The translations under genes and the position numbers were made by a program. Positions 1 through 7,633 of a stretch of 64,000 bases of DNA are shown here, one piece after another; the first letter of the stretch is position 1, and every line of letters begins with the position of its first letter. The notes under the pieces were generated by a model. The model was not told where the DNA came from and searched no databases. It was given only the letters and a program-made list of their open reading frames with translations. The DNA is from an uncultured Prolixibacteraceae bacterium (GTDB lineage: Bacteria > Bacteroidota > Bacteroidia > Bacteroidales > Prolixibacteraceae): contig CALGIG010000005.1 in assembly GCA_937915865.1 (NCBI GenBank), forward strand, positions 1 to 64,000, written 5' to 3'.

Positions 1-75
1 ATACCAGTAAAATCAGGCCACTCAGAGGCTTTTCTTAACTAAACGACATTGAATTCTGATTTAGAAATACTTACT

Positions 76-107
76 AAATCCGGCGCTTTTAAAAGTGTCG
101 GATTTTT
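76..107 (+). terminator. Rho-independent terminator
   Basis: Imperfect stem AAATCCG ... CGGATTT around a TTTTAAAA core, followed by a run of seven T. It probably ends a gene lying left of the window. Confidence 0.6.
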
Positions 108-515
108 TTGTGTCTAAGCAAAAATTTGAGAACCGGAATGGGCCAGTTCATAGATTGGTGGGATAACCGTTGAAAAAATTCAGAAATTCTTTAGTATTTC
201 CAACTTACATATTGTAAGTATTTTTTTCGATTATAGACATGGAATGTAGTGAATAATTGATTTTTAGTCTTTACATCGAAATTCGCAATTTTTTAACAAA
301 CAGAAAAAGAGGCAACTAATTTTAATGTGTGTTCTAAAACATACCACTTTCAAATCGTAAGTAATTTGTTGCGGGATTATCGTAAACAAAAGTAATCGTA
401 AACTAAGCTTTCAATTTTGTTGAATTTATGGCTTTTTACTTCTGAATTTTTTTGAACCTTGTTTTGCATAATAAAAACATGATTTTTGAGCTATTTTCTG
501 AGACAACATCGATAT

Positions 516-523
516 TAGATTTG
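516..523 (+). promoter_or_regulatory. -7 box (TAGATTTG)
   Basis: Exact match to the Bacteroidota -7 consensus TAnnTTTG, about 50 bp upstream of the ATG at 574. No clear -33 TTTG was found at the ideal 19-bp spacing. Confidence 0.5.
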
Positions 524-573
524 TGCCGTCAATCGAAGAAAGACAGAAACAATAACAATTAAAACCTAGAAAA

Positions 574-1047
574 ATGAAAACAAAAAATTTGTTTGTTCAG
601 TTGATGTTAATAGTTTTTGCGATGATTTCTGTTAACGTTTGGGCTGGTAATGAGGATACATCAAATTTAAATTACAAGATTTCCCCCGATCTTAATTTTA
701 CTCCTACAACCAGTTTCCAAAAAAGTTGGGAAATTACTTATGGCGAAGCTAAAACTCCGGTTCATGTTTACCTGAAAGAAGGTAAAAAGGGACAGGAGTA
801 TGTTGTTCGGACCAAGTATTTCGAGGTAAAATATGTGAATGGTTCAAATGGTTTTGGCGTTAAAATGGTAAATTCTTCAGAAAGCACAGTAAGCGAATCG
901 TTGAATGCAGCTGTTTTAAATGCAAAAAATATTGAAATGCAGAAATGTATTAGCCCCAATGCTGTTGCCGATGATCATATTTTGGATATGATTGCCAGCT
1001 ATCTTCCCGATTTAATCAATGAACAATACAACAGCATCCTGAATTAA
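574..1047 (+). CDS. secreted protein of unknown function
   Basis: 157 residues. The first 24 look like a Sec signal peptide (MKTKN, then a hydrophobic stretch ending VWA-G), so the mature protein is probably periplasmic or exported. It has no cysteine at the cleavage point, so it is not an obvious lipoprotein. The mature part is polar with no motif I recognise and only one cysteine (in the KCISP segment near residue 125). The start is the ATG after a -7 box at 516-523, and a strong terminator follows at 1070-1100, so it is a single-gene transcript. No function is proposed. Confidence 0.75.
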   Translation: MKTKNLFVQLMLIVFAMISVNVWAGNEDTSNLNYKISPDLNFTPTTSFQKSWEITYGEAKTPVHVYLKEGKKGQEYVVRTKYFEVKYVNGSNGFGVKMVNSSESTVSESLNAAVLNAKNIEMQKCISPNAVADDHILDMIASYLPDLINEQYNSILN

Positions 1048-1069
1048 CCAGAATAAATTCCGGGTTATT

Positions 1070-1100
1070 AAGCCGTCTCAAGTAATTGAGACGGCTTTTT
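1070..1100 (+). terminator. Rho-independent terminator
   Basis: Perfect 11-bp stem AAGCCGTCTCA / TGAGACGGCTT with a 6-nt loop, then five T. It ends the transcript of the secreted protein gene at 574-1047. Confidence 0.85.
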
Positions 1101-1261
1101 GTTGGTTAATTTTTATGAGTTTTATAAGTTCGTTTTTAGAAAACTCATGACTAAATGATGTTATACAATGCGTCTGATGAATGATTCATCTGAATTTTAT
1201 ATGTAAATTAAATATATACAAGTGAATATCAGAATATGCTTACATATAAATGACTGATCAA

Positions 1262-2638
1262 TTAAGCTTTATCGAGCGAAACAGTAAAATGGCGCATTAT
1301 AGAGGCTTCTTTTTTAATAACTAATCCTGAACGAATTTCATCCCGAATATCATAAATATTTTTCAGGCCGGCGGCTACAACATCCATGTGATTATTGGTA
1401 TAACTTCTGCGAGGAATTGCCAACCGTAAAAATTCGAGTTTGGGATAGCGATTATCTCTTGTTTCCGGATCACGGTCGGCAAGCAAGGTTCCAACTTCAA
1501 CACCTCGCACACCTGCTTCCAGGTACAAAATAATAGCTAAAGTTTGGGCAATGAATTCTTCCTTGGGGACATAAGGAAGGAATTTCTTGGCGTCGACAAA
1601 AACTGCGTGCCCGCCAACCGGGTGTTGAATTGGGATTCCATATTCGATTAATTTATTGCCAAGATATTGGACCTGATTGATTCGAGTATCCAAAAAATCA
1701 TTGGTTGTAACCTCATCCAGACCAACAGCCAAAGCATTCATATCTCGTCCGGCCATTCCTCCATAAGTTACAAACCCTTCATACATAATGTTAAACATCG
1801 AGGCTTTATCATACAACTCCTGATCTTTCATTGCAATAAAGCCACCAATATTTACGATTCCATCTTTTTTACTGCTCATCGTCATCGCATCAGCATACGA
1901 AAACATTTCATTCACAATTTCCTTAATTGATTTTTGAGAGAAACCTTCTTCACGTTGCTGAATGAACCAGGCATTTTCAGCAAATCTGGCTGAATCGAAA
2001 ATTACCGGAACGTTGTATTGATTTGCCATTTGTTTAACAGCTCTCAGGTTTTCCATTGAAACAGGTTGTCCTCCGGAGGAGTTACACGTTATCGTCATAA
2101 TCATTACCGGAACTCGGTTGTATGGTATTTGCTTGAATACTTTTTCAAGCTTTTTTAGGTCAACATTTCCTTTGAAAGGGAATTGACTATCGGTATCAAA
2201 TGCTTCGTCAATCGTACAATCAATGGCCTTTGCCTTTCTGTATTCGATATGTCCTTTGGTTGTGTCGAAATGCGAATTTCCTGGGACTAAATCTCCTTCT
2301 TTTAATAAAACTGAGAATAAAACATTCTCCGCAGCCCGGCCTTGATGGGTTGGCAAAACGTGCTCGAATCCGAATATCTCTGCAATCTTTTCTTTAAGGT
2401 GATAGAATGATGATGAACCAGCATAACTTTCGTCGCCGGTCATTATAGCGCCCCATTGTCGGTCGCTCATTGCTCCTGTTCCGCTGTCGGTAAGCAGGTC
2501 GATGTATACTTTATCGCTACTTAAGTTGAAAAGGTTATAATTAGCTTCGGCAATCCATTTTACCCGTTGTTCGCGTGTCGAACGGTATATGGGTTCAACC
2601 ATTTTTATTTTATAGTTTTCGGCAAATGGTAAATTCAT
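1262..2638 (-). CDS. tnaA: tryptophanase (tryptophan indole-lyase)
   Basis: 458 residues, the normal length for this PLP-dependent beta-eliminating lyase, which converts tryptophan to indole, pyruvate and ammonia in the cytoplasm. Family signatures visible include IDLLTDSGTGAMS, PTHQGRAAEN, the DSARFAENAWF segment and the PLP-lysine region TMSSKKDG. The close relative tyrosine phenol-lyase has an arginine in the late SMERG motif; here the matching segment is GVEVG, and DSARFAEN is the tryptophanase form, so tryptophanase is preferred. The gene stands alone. Its putative promoter lies at 2804-2834, giving a leader of about 160 nt, in which I find no tnaC-like Trp-containing leader peptide. A weak AT-only inverted repeat (1197-1206 / 1240-1249) lies just downstream. 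Confidence 0.93.
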   Translation of the reverse strand: MNLPFAENYKIKMVEPIYRSTREQRVKWIAEANYNLFNLSSDKVYIDLLTDSGTGAMSDRQWGAIMTGDESYAGSSSFYHLKEKIAEIFGFEHVLPTHQGRAAENVLFSVLLKEGDLVPGNSHFDTTKGHIEYRKAKAIDCTIDEAFDTDSQFPFKGNVDLKKLEKVFKQIPYNRVPVMIMTITCNSSGGQPVSMENLRAVKQMANQYNVPVIFDSARFAENAWFIQQREEGFSQKSIKEIVNEMFSYADAMTMSSKKDGIVNIGGFIAMKDQELYDKASMFNIMYEGFVTYGGMAGRDMNALAVGLDEVTTNDFLDTRINQVQYLGNKLIEYGIPIQHPVGGHAVFVDAKKFLPYVPKEEFIAQTLAIILYLEAGVRGVEVGTLLADRDPETRDNRYPKLEFLRLAIPRRSYTNNHMDVVAAGLKNIYDIRDEIRSGLVIKKEASIMRHFTVSLDKA

Positions 2639-2967
2639 TTCTTGTATTTTTAAACTGATTGATTAATAACATTTAATGATTAAAGAAATAGCGCTTTGTT
2701 TTACACTATTCAGTTAATATAATAAGTTTGTGAAAAATGTTGTTTGAATAAACTATATACTGTGAATCTTGTGCCGATAAACAGTTTTATTTTGTGGTAG
2801 TAACAAATTTATCCCTGTTTTTCAGGTTCATAAACAGTCGGTTCGACAATGCAGTAACGAGTTCACTTTTTGGCATATAGCAAACATCAATAAGTTTGTT
2901 GAATGCAAAAATAAAGAATCTGTAAATTGAAATTTATTGCAAATATCAGTGTTTTCGAGTTTTAAAC
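2639..2967. other. intergenic region, tnaA leader
   Basis: Gap between comF and tnaA, both on the minus strand. It holds the predicted tnaA promoter and leader. Nothing else is recognised: no tRNA, no leader peptide with tryptophan codons. Confidence 0.5.
2804..2834 (-). promoter_or_regulatory. predicted tnaA promoter
   Basis: Minus-strand -7 box TAAATTTG (plus-strand 2804-2811) is an exact TAnnTTTG match. A TTTA at 2831-2834 sits at 19-bp spacing as a near-consensus -33 element. Confidence 0.55.
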
Positions 2968-3657
2968 TCAAGCGGTAGCCAAAGTAGCAATACTGATTTG
3001 GGCATTTGTCGTCGATAGAATTGTAGTGGCACAGGCTTCGAGGGTTGCTCCGGTGGTTACAACATCGTCAACTAACAAAATGTGTTTTCCTGAAAATGCT
3101 TCAGGATTTTTCAATTCAAAAATGCCGTCGACGTTTAAATACCTTTCGAATCTTGATTTTCGGGTTTGAGTTTCAGTTGCTGTTAATCGCTTTAGGTTGT
3201 TAATAGACAGCTCTTTGTTGAGTTGTTGGGCAATACCTGAAGCAATCCACCAACTTTGGTTATAGCCACGTTTCTTTTCTTTGGATGGGTGCAAAGGAAC
3301 CGGACAAATAATATCAACTGAGTCAAACCAGGAAGACTGCCGTAGATCGATAGCAAAGTATTTTCCCATTTCTTCGCCAAGCTCTTTCATTCCTTTGTAT
3401 TTCAGGTTGTGTAAAAGTGCCTGATATTTACTTCCCTTGCTGAAATAGAAAAATGATGTTGCATTTTCGATATTAACACGACCATAAAATATTTGTGCAA
3501 CAGGATTGTCTACTATTAGATGAAAATTTGTACGTGGAATATGGTGAAGGCAGTGCAGGCATATCCATTTCTCCTGTTCAATAAGCTTGTCGCCACAAAC
3601 AACGCATAACCGCGGGTAAAGTAGCTCAATGAGATCATTTAACAGTTGAAATTTCAT
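2968..3657 (-). CDS. ComF family phosphoribosyltransferase-like protein
   Basis: About 229 residues. ComF proteins pair an N-terminal zinc-ribbon-like CxxC pair with a type I phosphoribosyltransferase fold and are linked to DNA uptake in competent bacteria. Visible here are CVVCGDKL and CLHCLHH near the N-terminus, CPVPLHPSKEKKRGYNQS in the middle, and the PRPP-binding loop LLVDDVVTTGATLEAC near the C-terminus. The ATG at 3657 is chosen; the open frame extends four codons further to a TTG, which is less likely. No competence partner lies next to it, so its precise role is unproven. Confidence 0.88.
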   Translation of the reverse strand: MKFQLLNDLIELLYPRLCVVCGDKLIEQEKWICLHCLHHIPRTNFHLIVDNPVAQIFYGRVNIENATSFFYFSKGSKYQALLHNLKYKGMKELGEEMGKYFAIDLRQSSWFDSVDIICPVPLHPSKEKKRGYNQSWWIASGIAQQLNKELSINNLKRLTATETQTRKSRFERYLNVDGIFELKNPEAFSGKHILLVDDVVTTGATLEACATTILSTTNAQISIATLATA

Positions 3658-3750
3658 CGTTGTTTTCAAAAAGGTTAGGATTTTGAAAGATATAAAAGAG
3701 AAATATAATTAATGAGAATTTCTCAATAAAATGAAGAATTTAGGTAGATA

Positions 3751-3784
3751 AAAAAATTGAGGCAGCTTCAACAAGCCGCCTCAA
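3751..3784 (-). terminator. terminator after frr
   Basis: Read on the minus strand: 12-bp stem TTGAGGCGGCTT / AAGCTGCCTCAA (one G-U pair) with a GTTG loop, followed by six or more T. It lies 50 bp past the frr stop. Confidence 0.85.
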
Positions 3785-3834
3785 AGCCATGAAAACAATT
3801 AAACAATGTTCAGAAAACAGAAAACTAGAAACAA

Positions 3835-4398
3835 TTATATCGTTAAAATCTCGTGGTTTTTATCCTCGAGCATCTTGTCAACTTTTTTAGTGAAGTCGTT
3901 GATCATATCCTGAACTTCATCTTCAGCATCTTTTTCAACATCTTCAGAAAGCCCTTCTTTTATAAGTCTCTTTAAATTATCATTGGCATCTTTCCGTGCA
4001 CTTCGTAGGCTAACTTTAGCAACTTCGCCTTCTTTATTAACAGTTTTAACCATTTCTTTTCGGCGTTGCTCGGTTGGTGCCGGAACATTGATGCGAATTA
4101 TTTCACCATTATTATCAGGATTAAATCCAAGATTTGAATTGATGATTACTTTTTCAATGGGTTTAATCATCGATTTTTCCCAAGGTTGAATAGCAATTGT
4201 CCTGGCATCGGGTGTATTGATGTTAGAAACTTGTGCAAGCGGAACCATACTTCCGTAATATTCAACCGTAATTGAGTCTAGCATTCGGGGGGAAGCTTTT
4301 CCTGCGCGAATATGAACCAATTCTTTGTCAAGATGGGCAATCGCATGTTCCATTCTTTCCCTGCAAATATCTAAAATCATTTGAACCTCTTCCTGCAT
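3835..4398 (-). CDS. frr: ribosome recycling factor
   Basis: 187 residues, the standard length. It splits post-termination ribosomes together with EF-G. Typical features are HIRAGKASPRMLD near residue 30, VEYYGSMVPLAQVSNI, the PWEKSMIKPIEK segment, and the long charged helix RRKEMVKTVNKEGE. It lies 107 bp downstream of pyrH on the same strand, the usual neighbour in bacteria, so the two may be co-transcribed, with the terminator at 3751-3784 ending the unit. The ATG at 4398 is used; a second ATG six codons in is possible. Confidence 0.96.
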   Translation of the reverse strand: MQEEVQMILDICRERMEHAIAHLDKELVHIRAGKASPRMLDSITVEYYGSMVPLAQVSNINTPDARTIAIQPWEKSMIKPIEKVIINSNLGFNPDNNGEIIRINVPAPTEQRRKEMVKTVNKEGEVAKVSLRSARKDANDNLKRLIKEGLSEDVEKDAEDEVQDMINDFTKKVDKMLEDKNHEILTI

Positions 4399-4505
4399 AT
4401 GAACTAACTCTCTTCAATTATTAAAAGTGCTGGCAACAAATATAGAAAAAATAAAATTACTTTAAAATCTATATTTTGTATTAAAAAAAAAAAATTATCT
4501 AAAAA

Positions 4506-5216
4506 TTATCTAAACACGTAAGTACCAATATTTTGACCCTCGATTACTTTTTTGAGATTTCCTTTTATATCCATGTTAAAAACAATAATTGGAAGATTAT
4601 TTTCTTTACACATAGCTGTAGCCGTGAGGTCCATTACTTTTAAATTGCGTTGATAGACCTCGTCGAACGAAATTTTCTCGAATTTGGTGGCTGTAGTGTC
4701 CTTTTCAGGATCGGCAGTATAGATGCCATCTACTCTTGTTCCTTTCAACATTACATCGGCTTCAATTTCAATTCCACGAAGCGAGGATCCGGTATCTGTT
4801 GTAAAATAGGGATTTCCGGTTCCTGCCGAAAAAATTGCAACTTCGCCATTTTCCATTGTTTCAATCGCCCTGTTCTTTGAGAAAAATTCGCCAATTGGTT
4901 CCATTCTTATGGCTGTTAATACTCTCGATTTACAACCAATACTTTGTAGGGCAGAGTTTAAAGCCAGGCTATTAATAACAGTTGCAAGCATACCCATTTG
5001 GTCGCCTTTTACCCTGTCAAACCCTTTTGTTGCACCGCTTAATCCACGGAAGATATTTCCTCCTCCAATAACAATTCCAATTTGGACGCCCATGTCGGCA
5101 ATCTCTTTAATTTGTTCAGCATAATCGCTTAAGCGTTGTTGATCTATACCATATTGTTGCTCTCCCATAAGCGATTCGCCGCTTAGTTTCAGGAGAATTC
5201 TTTTGAATTTTACCAT
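4506..5216 (-). CDS. pyrH: uridylate kinase (UMP kinase)
   Basis: 236 residues from the ATG at 5216. It phosphorylates UMP to UDP in pyrimidine nucleotide synthesis. The amino-acid-kinase fold is clear: RILLKLSGESLMG at the start, VIGGGNIFRG glycine loop, GTGNPYFTTDTGSSLR, the nucleotide region TRVDGIYTADPEKD, and MDLTATAMCKEN. A TTG six codons upstream is in frame, but it is part of the -7 box TACTTTTG (5232-5239), so transcription most likely starts downstream of it. The gene is followed by frr. Confidence 0.96.
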   Translation of the reverse strand: MVKFKRILLKLSGESLMGEQQYGIDQQRLSDYAEQIKEIADMGVQIGIVIGGGNIFRGLSGATKGFDRVKGDQMGMLATVINSLALNSALQSIGCKSRVLTAIRMEPIGEFFSKNRAIETMENGEVAIFSAGTGNPYFTTDTGSSLRGIEIEADVMLKGTRVDGIYTADPEKDTTATKFEKISFDEVYQRNLKVMDLTATAMCKENNLPIIVFNMDIKGNLKKVIEGQNIGTYVFR

Positions 5217-5231
5217 GTTCGTAGTTTTAGG

Positions 5232-5239
5232 CAAAAGTA
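5232..5239 (-). promoter_or_regulatory. -7 box of pyrH promoter
   Basis: Minus-strand TACTTTTG, an exact TAnnTTTG match 16 bp upstream of the chosen ATG. It decides the pyrH start. Confidence 0.6.
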
Positions 5240-5277
5240 TATGAAAAGTTTTAAAAGTGCAGGAGGAGTAATAATTT

Positions 5278-5321
5278 GAAAAGAAAAAAGTCAGCCAAAT
5301 ACAGCTGACTTTTTTCTTTTC
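5278..5321. terminator. strong bidirectional terminator
   Basis: Perfect 18-bp stem: GAAAAGAAAAAAGTCAGC pairs with its reverse complement across an 8-nt loop. T-rich on both strands. Confidence 0.8.
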
Positions 5322-5371
5322 AGTGCTGAAACGATTACAGCACCAGGATAATGCGAATTATTTGTTGATTG
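5278..5371 (-). ncRNA. candidate small RNA or leader
   Basis: A perfect minus-strand -7 box (TACATTTG, plus 5378-5385) predicts a start near 5371. Downstream come a hairpin with arms GTGCTG / CAGCAC (about 5323-5343), then an 18-bp perfect terminator stem with T-run at 5278-5321. This gives a structured transcript of about 90 nt with no credible reading frame. It ends about 40 bp before the separate pyrH promoter, so it is more likely a stand-alone small RNA than a pyrH attenuator. This is inferred from sequence only; no known RNA family was recognised. Confidence 0.4.
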
Positions 5372-5377
5372 ATATAG

Positions 5378-5385
5378 CAAATGTA
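5378..5385 (-). promoter_or_regulatory. -7 box of candidate small RNA
   Basis: Minus-strand TACATTTG, an exact TAnnTTTG match, not followed by any plausible coding region before the terminator at 5278-5321. Confidence 0.45.
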
Positions 5386-5484
5386 TATGGAGAGAAAATA
5401 TTAAAAAATAGTATAGGCTATTTGTTTGTTGAATTGACCGTTTTTTTGCATGAACGGTCGGTTTTTTCGTATAAAATATCATAA

Positions 5485-5515
5485 AAAACAAAGAGGCTAT
5501 CCGAAAAGTAGCCTC
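5485..5515 (-). terminator. terminator after ACP-like gene
   Basis: Minus strand: GAGGCTA / TAGCCTC stem with 9-nt loop, followed by TTTGTTTTTT. It lies 33 bp past the stop of the ACP-like gene. Confidence 0.75.
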
Positions 5516-5548
5516 CTGTTGAATAGATTTAATAGAACATTTTCCTAA

Positions 5549-5806
5549 TTAAGCATTGGCAACATTAGTTTTAGTTCTTTTGTTAACAATTTCTAACGAA
5601 TCATTCACTCGCGATAAATTGGTTATTTCCTGATCGTCGAGCTGAATGTTGAATAAGCCTTCCAGATAAAATACAAAGAGAGCCCAATCAACTTGATCAA
5701 AGTTCAGGTCATCATTGAAAGAGGCTTCGAGTTTTATTCGGTCGCGCTGAACACCCGTTTTCCTAAGAACCTTGTATAAGGTCCGTTGAATCGTTTTGTT
5801 TTCCAT
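5549..5806 (-). CDS. acyl-carrier-protein-like protein without carrier serine
   Basis: About 85 residues from the ATG at 5806. The pattern FNDDLNFDQVDWALFVFYLE followed by FNIQLDDQEI and a final helix matches the ACP four-helix layout, in which the usual carrier motif is DSL. Here the aligned triplet is DQV, so the serine that takes the phosphopantetheine arm is absent. It may be a structural or regulatory ACP homologue rather than an acyl carrier. The open frame runs 36 codons further upstream, but a -7 box (5860-5867) lies inside that extension, so the shorter form is preferred. A terminator follows. Function unknown. Confidence 0.7.
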   Translation of the reverse strand: MENKTIQRTLYKVLRKTGVQRDRIKLEASFNDDLNFDQVDWALFVFYLEGLFNIQLDDQEITNLSRVNDSLEIVNKRTKTNVANA

Positions 5807-5859
5807 AGTTTCCGCTTTATCCAAATCGCTTATTTTGAATTGATTTGGTTTTAACGGTG

Positions 5860-5888
5860 CAAAAATAGAAAATAAAACATTCGAACAA
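5860..5888 (-). promoter_or_regulatory. promoter of ACP-like gene
   Basis: Minus-strand TATTTTTG (-7, exact consensus) with a TTG at about 18-bp spacing upstream. It supports the ATG start at 5806. Confidence 0.55.
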
Positions 5889-6039
5889 CTGATCGTATAG
5901 GTCAAAAACAACAAAACAGCGATTTTCCTATTGAAAATCTATAAATATGATTTGCATATTACTTGAAAATAACTGTTTAGCTTTTTACACACTATAAATT
6001 AATAGCTGATTGCAGAAATTTAACGTTGGTTATTTAGCT

Positions 6040-6591
6040 TCAGAATAGTGTAGCTGCCCATTCGTTTCGTAATAAACTAAACACTTCTAAATCTATATAA
6101 GATTGATTGTACCGTTCTCCGTTCCGCTCGATACCTTCAAAAGCGAAGCCAAGCCTTTTGGGAATGGCTGAACTTTTTTCGTTTCCAACTCCGCACCTGA
6201 TTACTATACGGTTTATGTCCATGTTTCTAAATGCCAGGTTAACCATTTTTCGGGTAGCTTCGCTTGCAATTCCTTTTCCTGTCATTTTTTGGATAAGCCA
6301 GTATCCAATTTCTAATTTGTCGTTTATCCTGTCAATGTCTTTAAAACCAATCAATCCGGCAAATTCATACTTATGCCATATTACATATACCTCATCACGA
6401 TTTGTTGAGACCTTTGCAATTACCGACTTGACAAACTTTTCAGTATCACTTATCTTATGGGTAAAATCAACAAATGGAAGCCATCTCCTAAGGAAAATCC
6501 GGTTTTGGTCAATTGCATGAAATATGGGTTCAACATGAACCAGATTTAATTTTTCAAGGAAAGTGTTATCGTCGATAGTTAACTTTTCCAT
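6040..6591 (-). CDS. GNAT family N-acetyltransferase (RimJ/RimL-like)
   Basis: 183 residues with the RimJ/RimL-type layout: an N-terminal HVEPIFHAIDQNRIFLRRWLPF segment, KLEIGYWLIQKMTGKGIASEA (the acetyl-CoA pyrophosphate-binding region) and the late NEKSSAIPKRLGFAFEG motif. Such enzymes move an acetyl group from acetyl-CoA to an amine, often the N-terminus of a ribosomal protein, but the substrate cannot be read from sequence. The gene is alone on its strand and diverges from the cyclophilin gene. Confidence 0.88.
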   Translation of the reverse strand: MEKLTIDDNTFLEKLNLVHVEPIFHAIDQNRIFLRRWLPFVDFTHKISDTEKFVKSVIAKVSTNRDEVYVIWHKYEFAGLIGFKDIDRINDKLEIGYWLIQKMTGKGIASEATRKMVNLAFRNMDINRIVIRCGVGNEKSSAIPKRLGFAFEGIERNGERYNQSYIDLEVFSLLRNEWAATLF

Positions 6592-6715
6592 GCTGAGTAA
6601 TGTTTATCAATTTATCGCCTAAGATAATACATTCAAGATGATTTAATTAAAATGTGAAAGCTGTAATTTATGTTTGATTATATTTGTTTCTCAAATTTTT
6701 ACTCAGAAATTGTAG

Positions 6716-7531
6716 ATGAAGAAGTTCGGCTTATTTTTGTTATTTGCAAGTTTATTGATCAATATGTCGTGTGGTTCAGCAGGAAACAACGATGAAATAA
6801 AGGTTAAAATAGAAACTGAATATGGAACTATAAAGATCAGACTGTACAATGAAACCCCTTTACATCGGGATAATTTTATTAAACTGATTAAAAATGGAGT
6901 TTATAAAGATTTACTTTTTCATCGGGTTATTCGAGGTTTCATGATTCAGGGTGGTGATCCGCAATCGAAAAATGCCGAACCTGGTAAGTTGCTGGGAACT
7001 GGCGATTTAGGTTATACTATTCCTGCTGAGATTAATCCGAAGTTTTTTCATCATCGGGGAGCTTTGGCCGCTGCACGACAAAATGATGATATTAATCCTG
7101 AAAGAAAATCGTCGGCATCACAGTTTTACATTATCCAAGGACGAAAATTCAGGATAGGAGAGTTGGATACAATGCAAATAAGAATGAATGAAGCTCGAAA
7201 GATGAGTATGTTTCAGGTTAAACTTAAACAGGCTGAACCAGAACTAAATAAACTTGGATCAGCTGGCAGGCAAGACGAATTAATGGCCCGATATAATGAA
7301 TTGAAAGAAGAAGTATCGGCTGAGGTTGCTAAACTTGCGCCAATTACTTTCAGCGAAGAACAGCGTAAAACTTATACCACCATTGGGGGATTTCCATCGC
7401 TTGATAATCTGTACACCGTTTTTGGAGAAGTGTACGAAGGAATTGAAGTTGTTGATGAAATTGCAAAACAAGAAACCGACCGAAATGACCGACCGATGAA
7501 AGACATTAGGTTTACTATTTCAATTCTGTAA
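6716..7531 (+). CDS. cyclophilin-type peptidyl-prolyl isomerase lipoprotein
   Basis: 271 residues. A lipoprotein signal (hydrophobic run ending INMSC, Cys19) places it on a membrane facing the periplasm, where it would speed proline isomerisation in exported proteins. Cyclophilin motifs are FHRVIRGFMIQGGDPQSKN, SSASQFYIIQG and TVFGEVYEGIEVV. Between the last two, about 85 residues that include a charged helical segment rich in Lys and Glu replace the short loop of classical cyclophilins. I read this as a lineage-specific insertion. The catalytic arginine (HRVIRGF) is present. Confidence 0.9.
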   Translation: MKKFGLFLLFASLLINMSCGSAGNNDEIKVKIETEYGTIKIRLYNETPLHRDNFIKLIKNGVYKDLLFHRVIRGFMIQGGDPQSKNAEPGKLLGTGDLGYTIPAEINPKFFHHRGALAAARQNDDINPERKSSASQFYIIQGRKFRIGELDTMQIRMNEARKMSMFQVKLKQAEPELNKLGSAGRQDELMARYNELKEEVSAEVAKLAPITFSEEQRKTYTTIGGFPSLDNLYTVFGEVYEGIEVVDEIAKQETDRNDRPMKDIRFTISIL

Positions 7532-7598
7532 TCTTAAAGAAAAGTTTTGTGTGGCGAGTATTCCTTAAAGAATTGGAATACATTAAAATTTGAATGAT

Positions 7599-7606
7599 TA
7601 TCTTTG
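7599..7606 (+). promoter_or_regulatory. -7 box of pheS promoter
   Basis: TATCTTTG, exact TAnnTTTG match. It overlaps the in-frame TTG at 7604, which rules that codon out as the pheS start. Confidence 0.6.
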
Positions 7607-7633
7607 CCGCTCAACAATAGTAACATGAACCAA

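Larger units (their letters stand above)
1..573. other. AT-rich intergenic region at left edge
   Basis: No coding region is supported here. It contains a hairpin terminator near 76-105 and, close to its right end, a -7 promoter box for the next gene. The rest is AT-rich and I see no RNA gene or repeat. Confidence 0.5.

Noticed and set aside
1262..2638. Tyrosine phenol-lyase instead of tryptophanase
   Set aside because: The arginine of the SMERG motif is replaced by Val (GVEVG) and DSARFAEN is the tryptophanase form.
2639..2797. tnaC-type leader peptide upstream of tnaA
   Set aside because: No short frame with a tryptophan codon was found in the predicted leader.
5291..5491. 66-codon minus-strand open frame
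   Set aside because: It runs through the promoter and terminator of the small RNA candidate and has no protein-like features.
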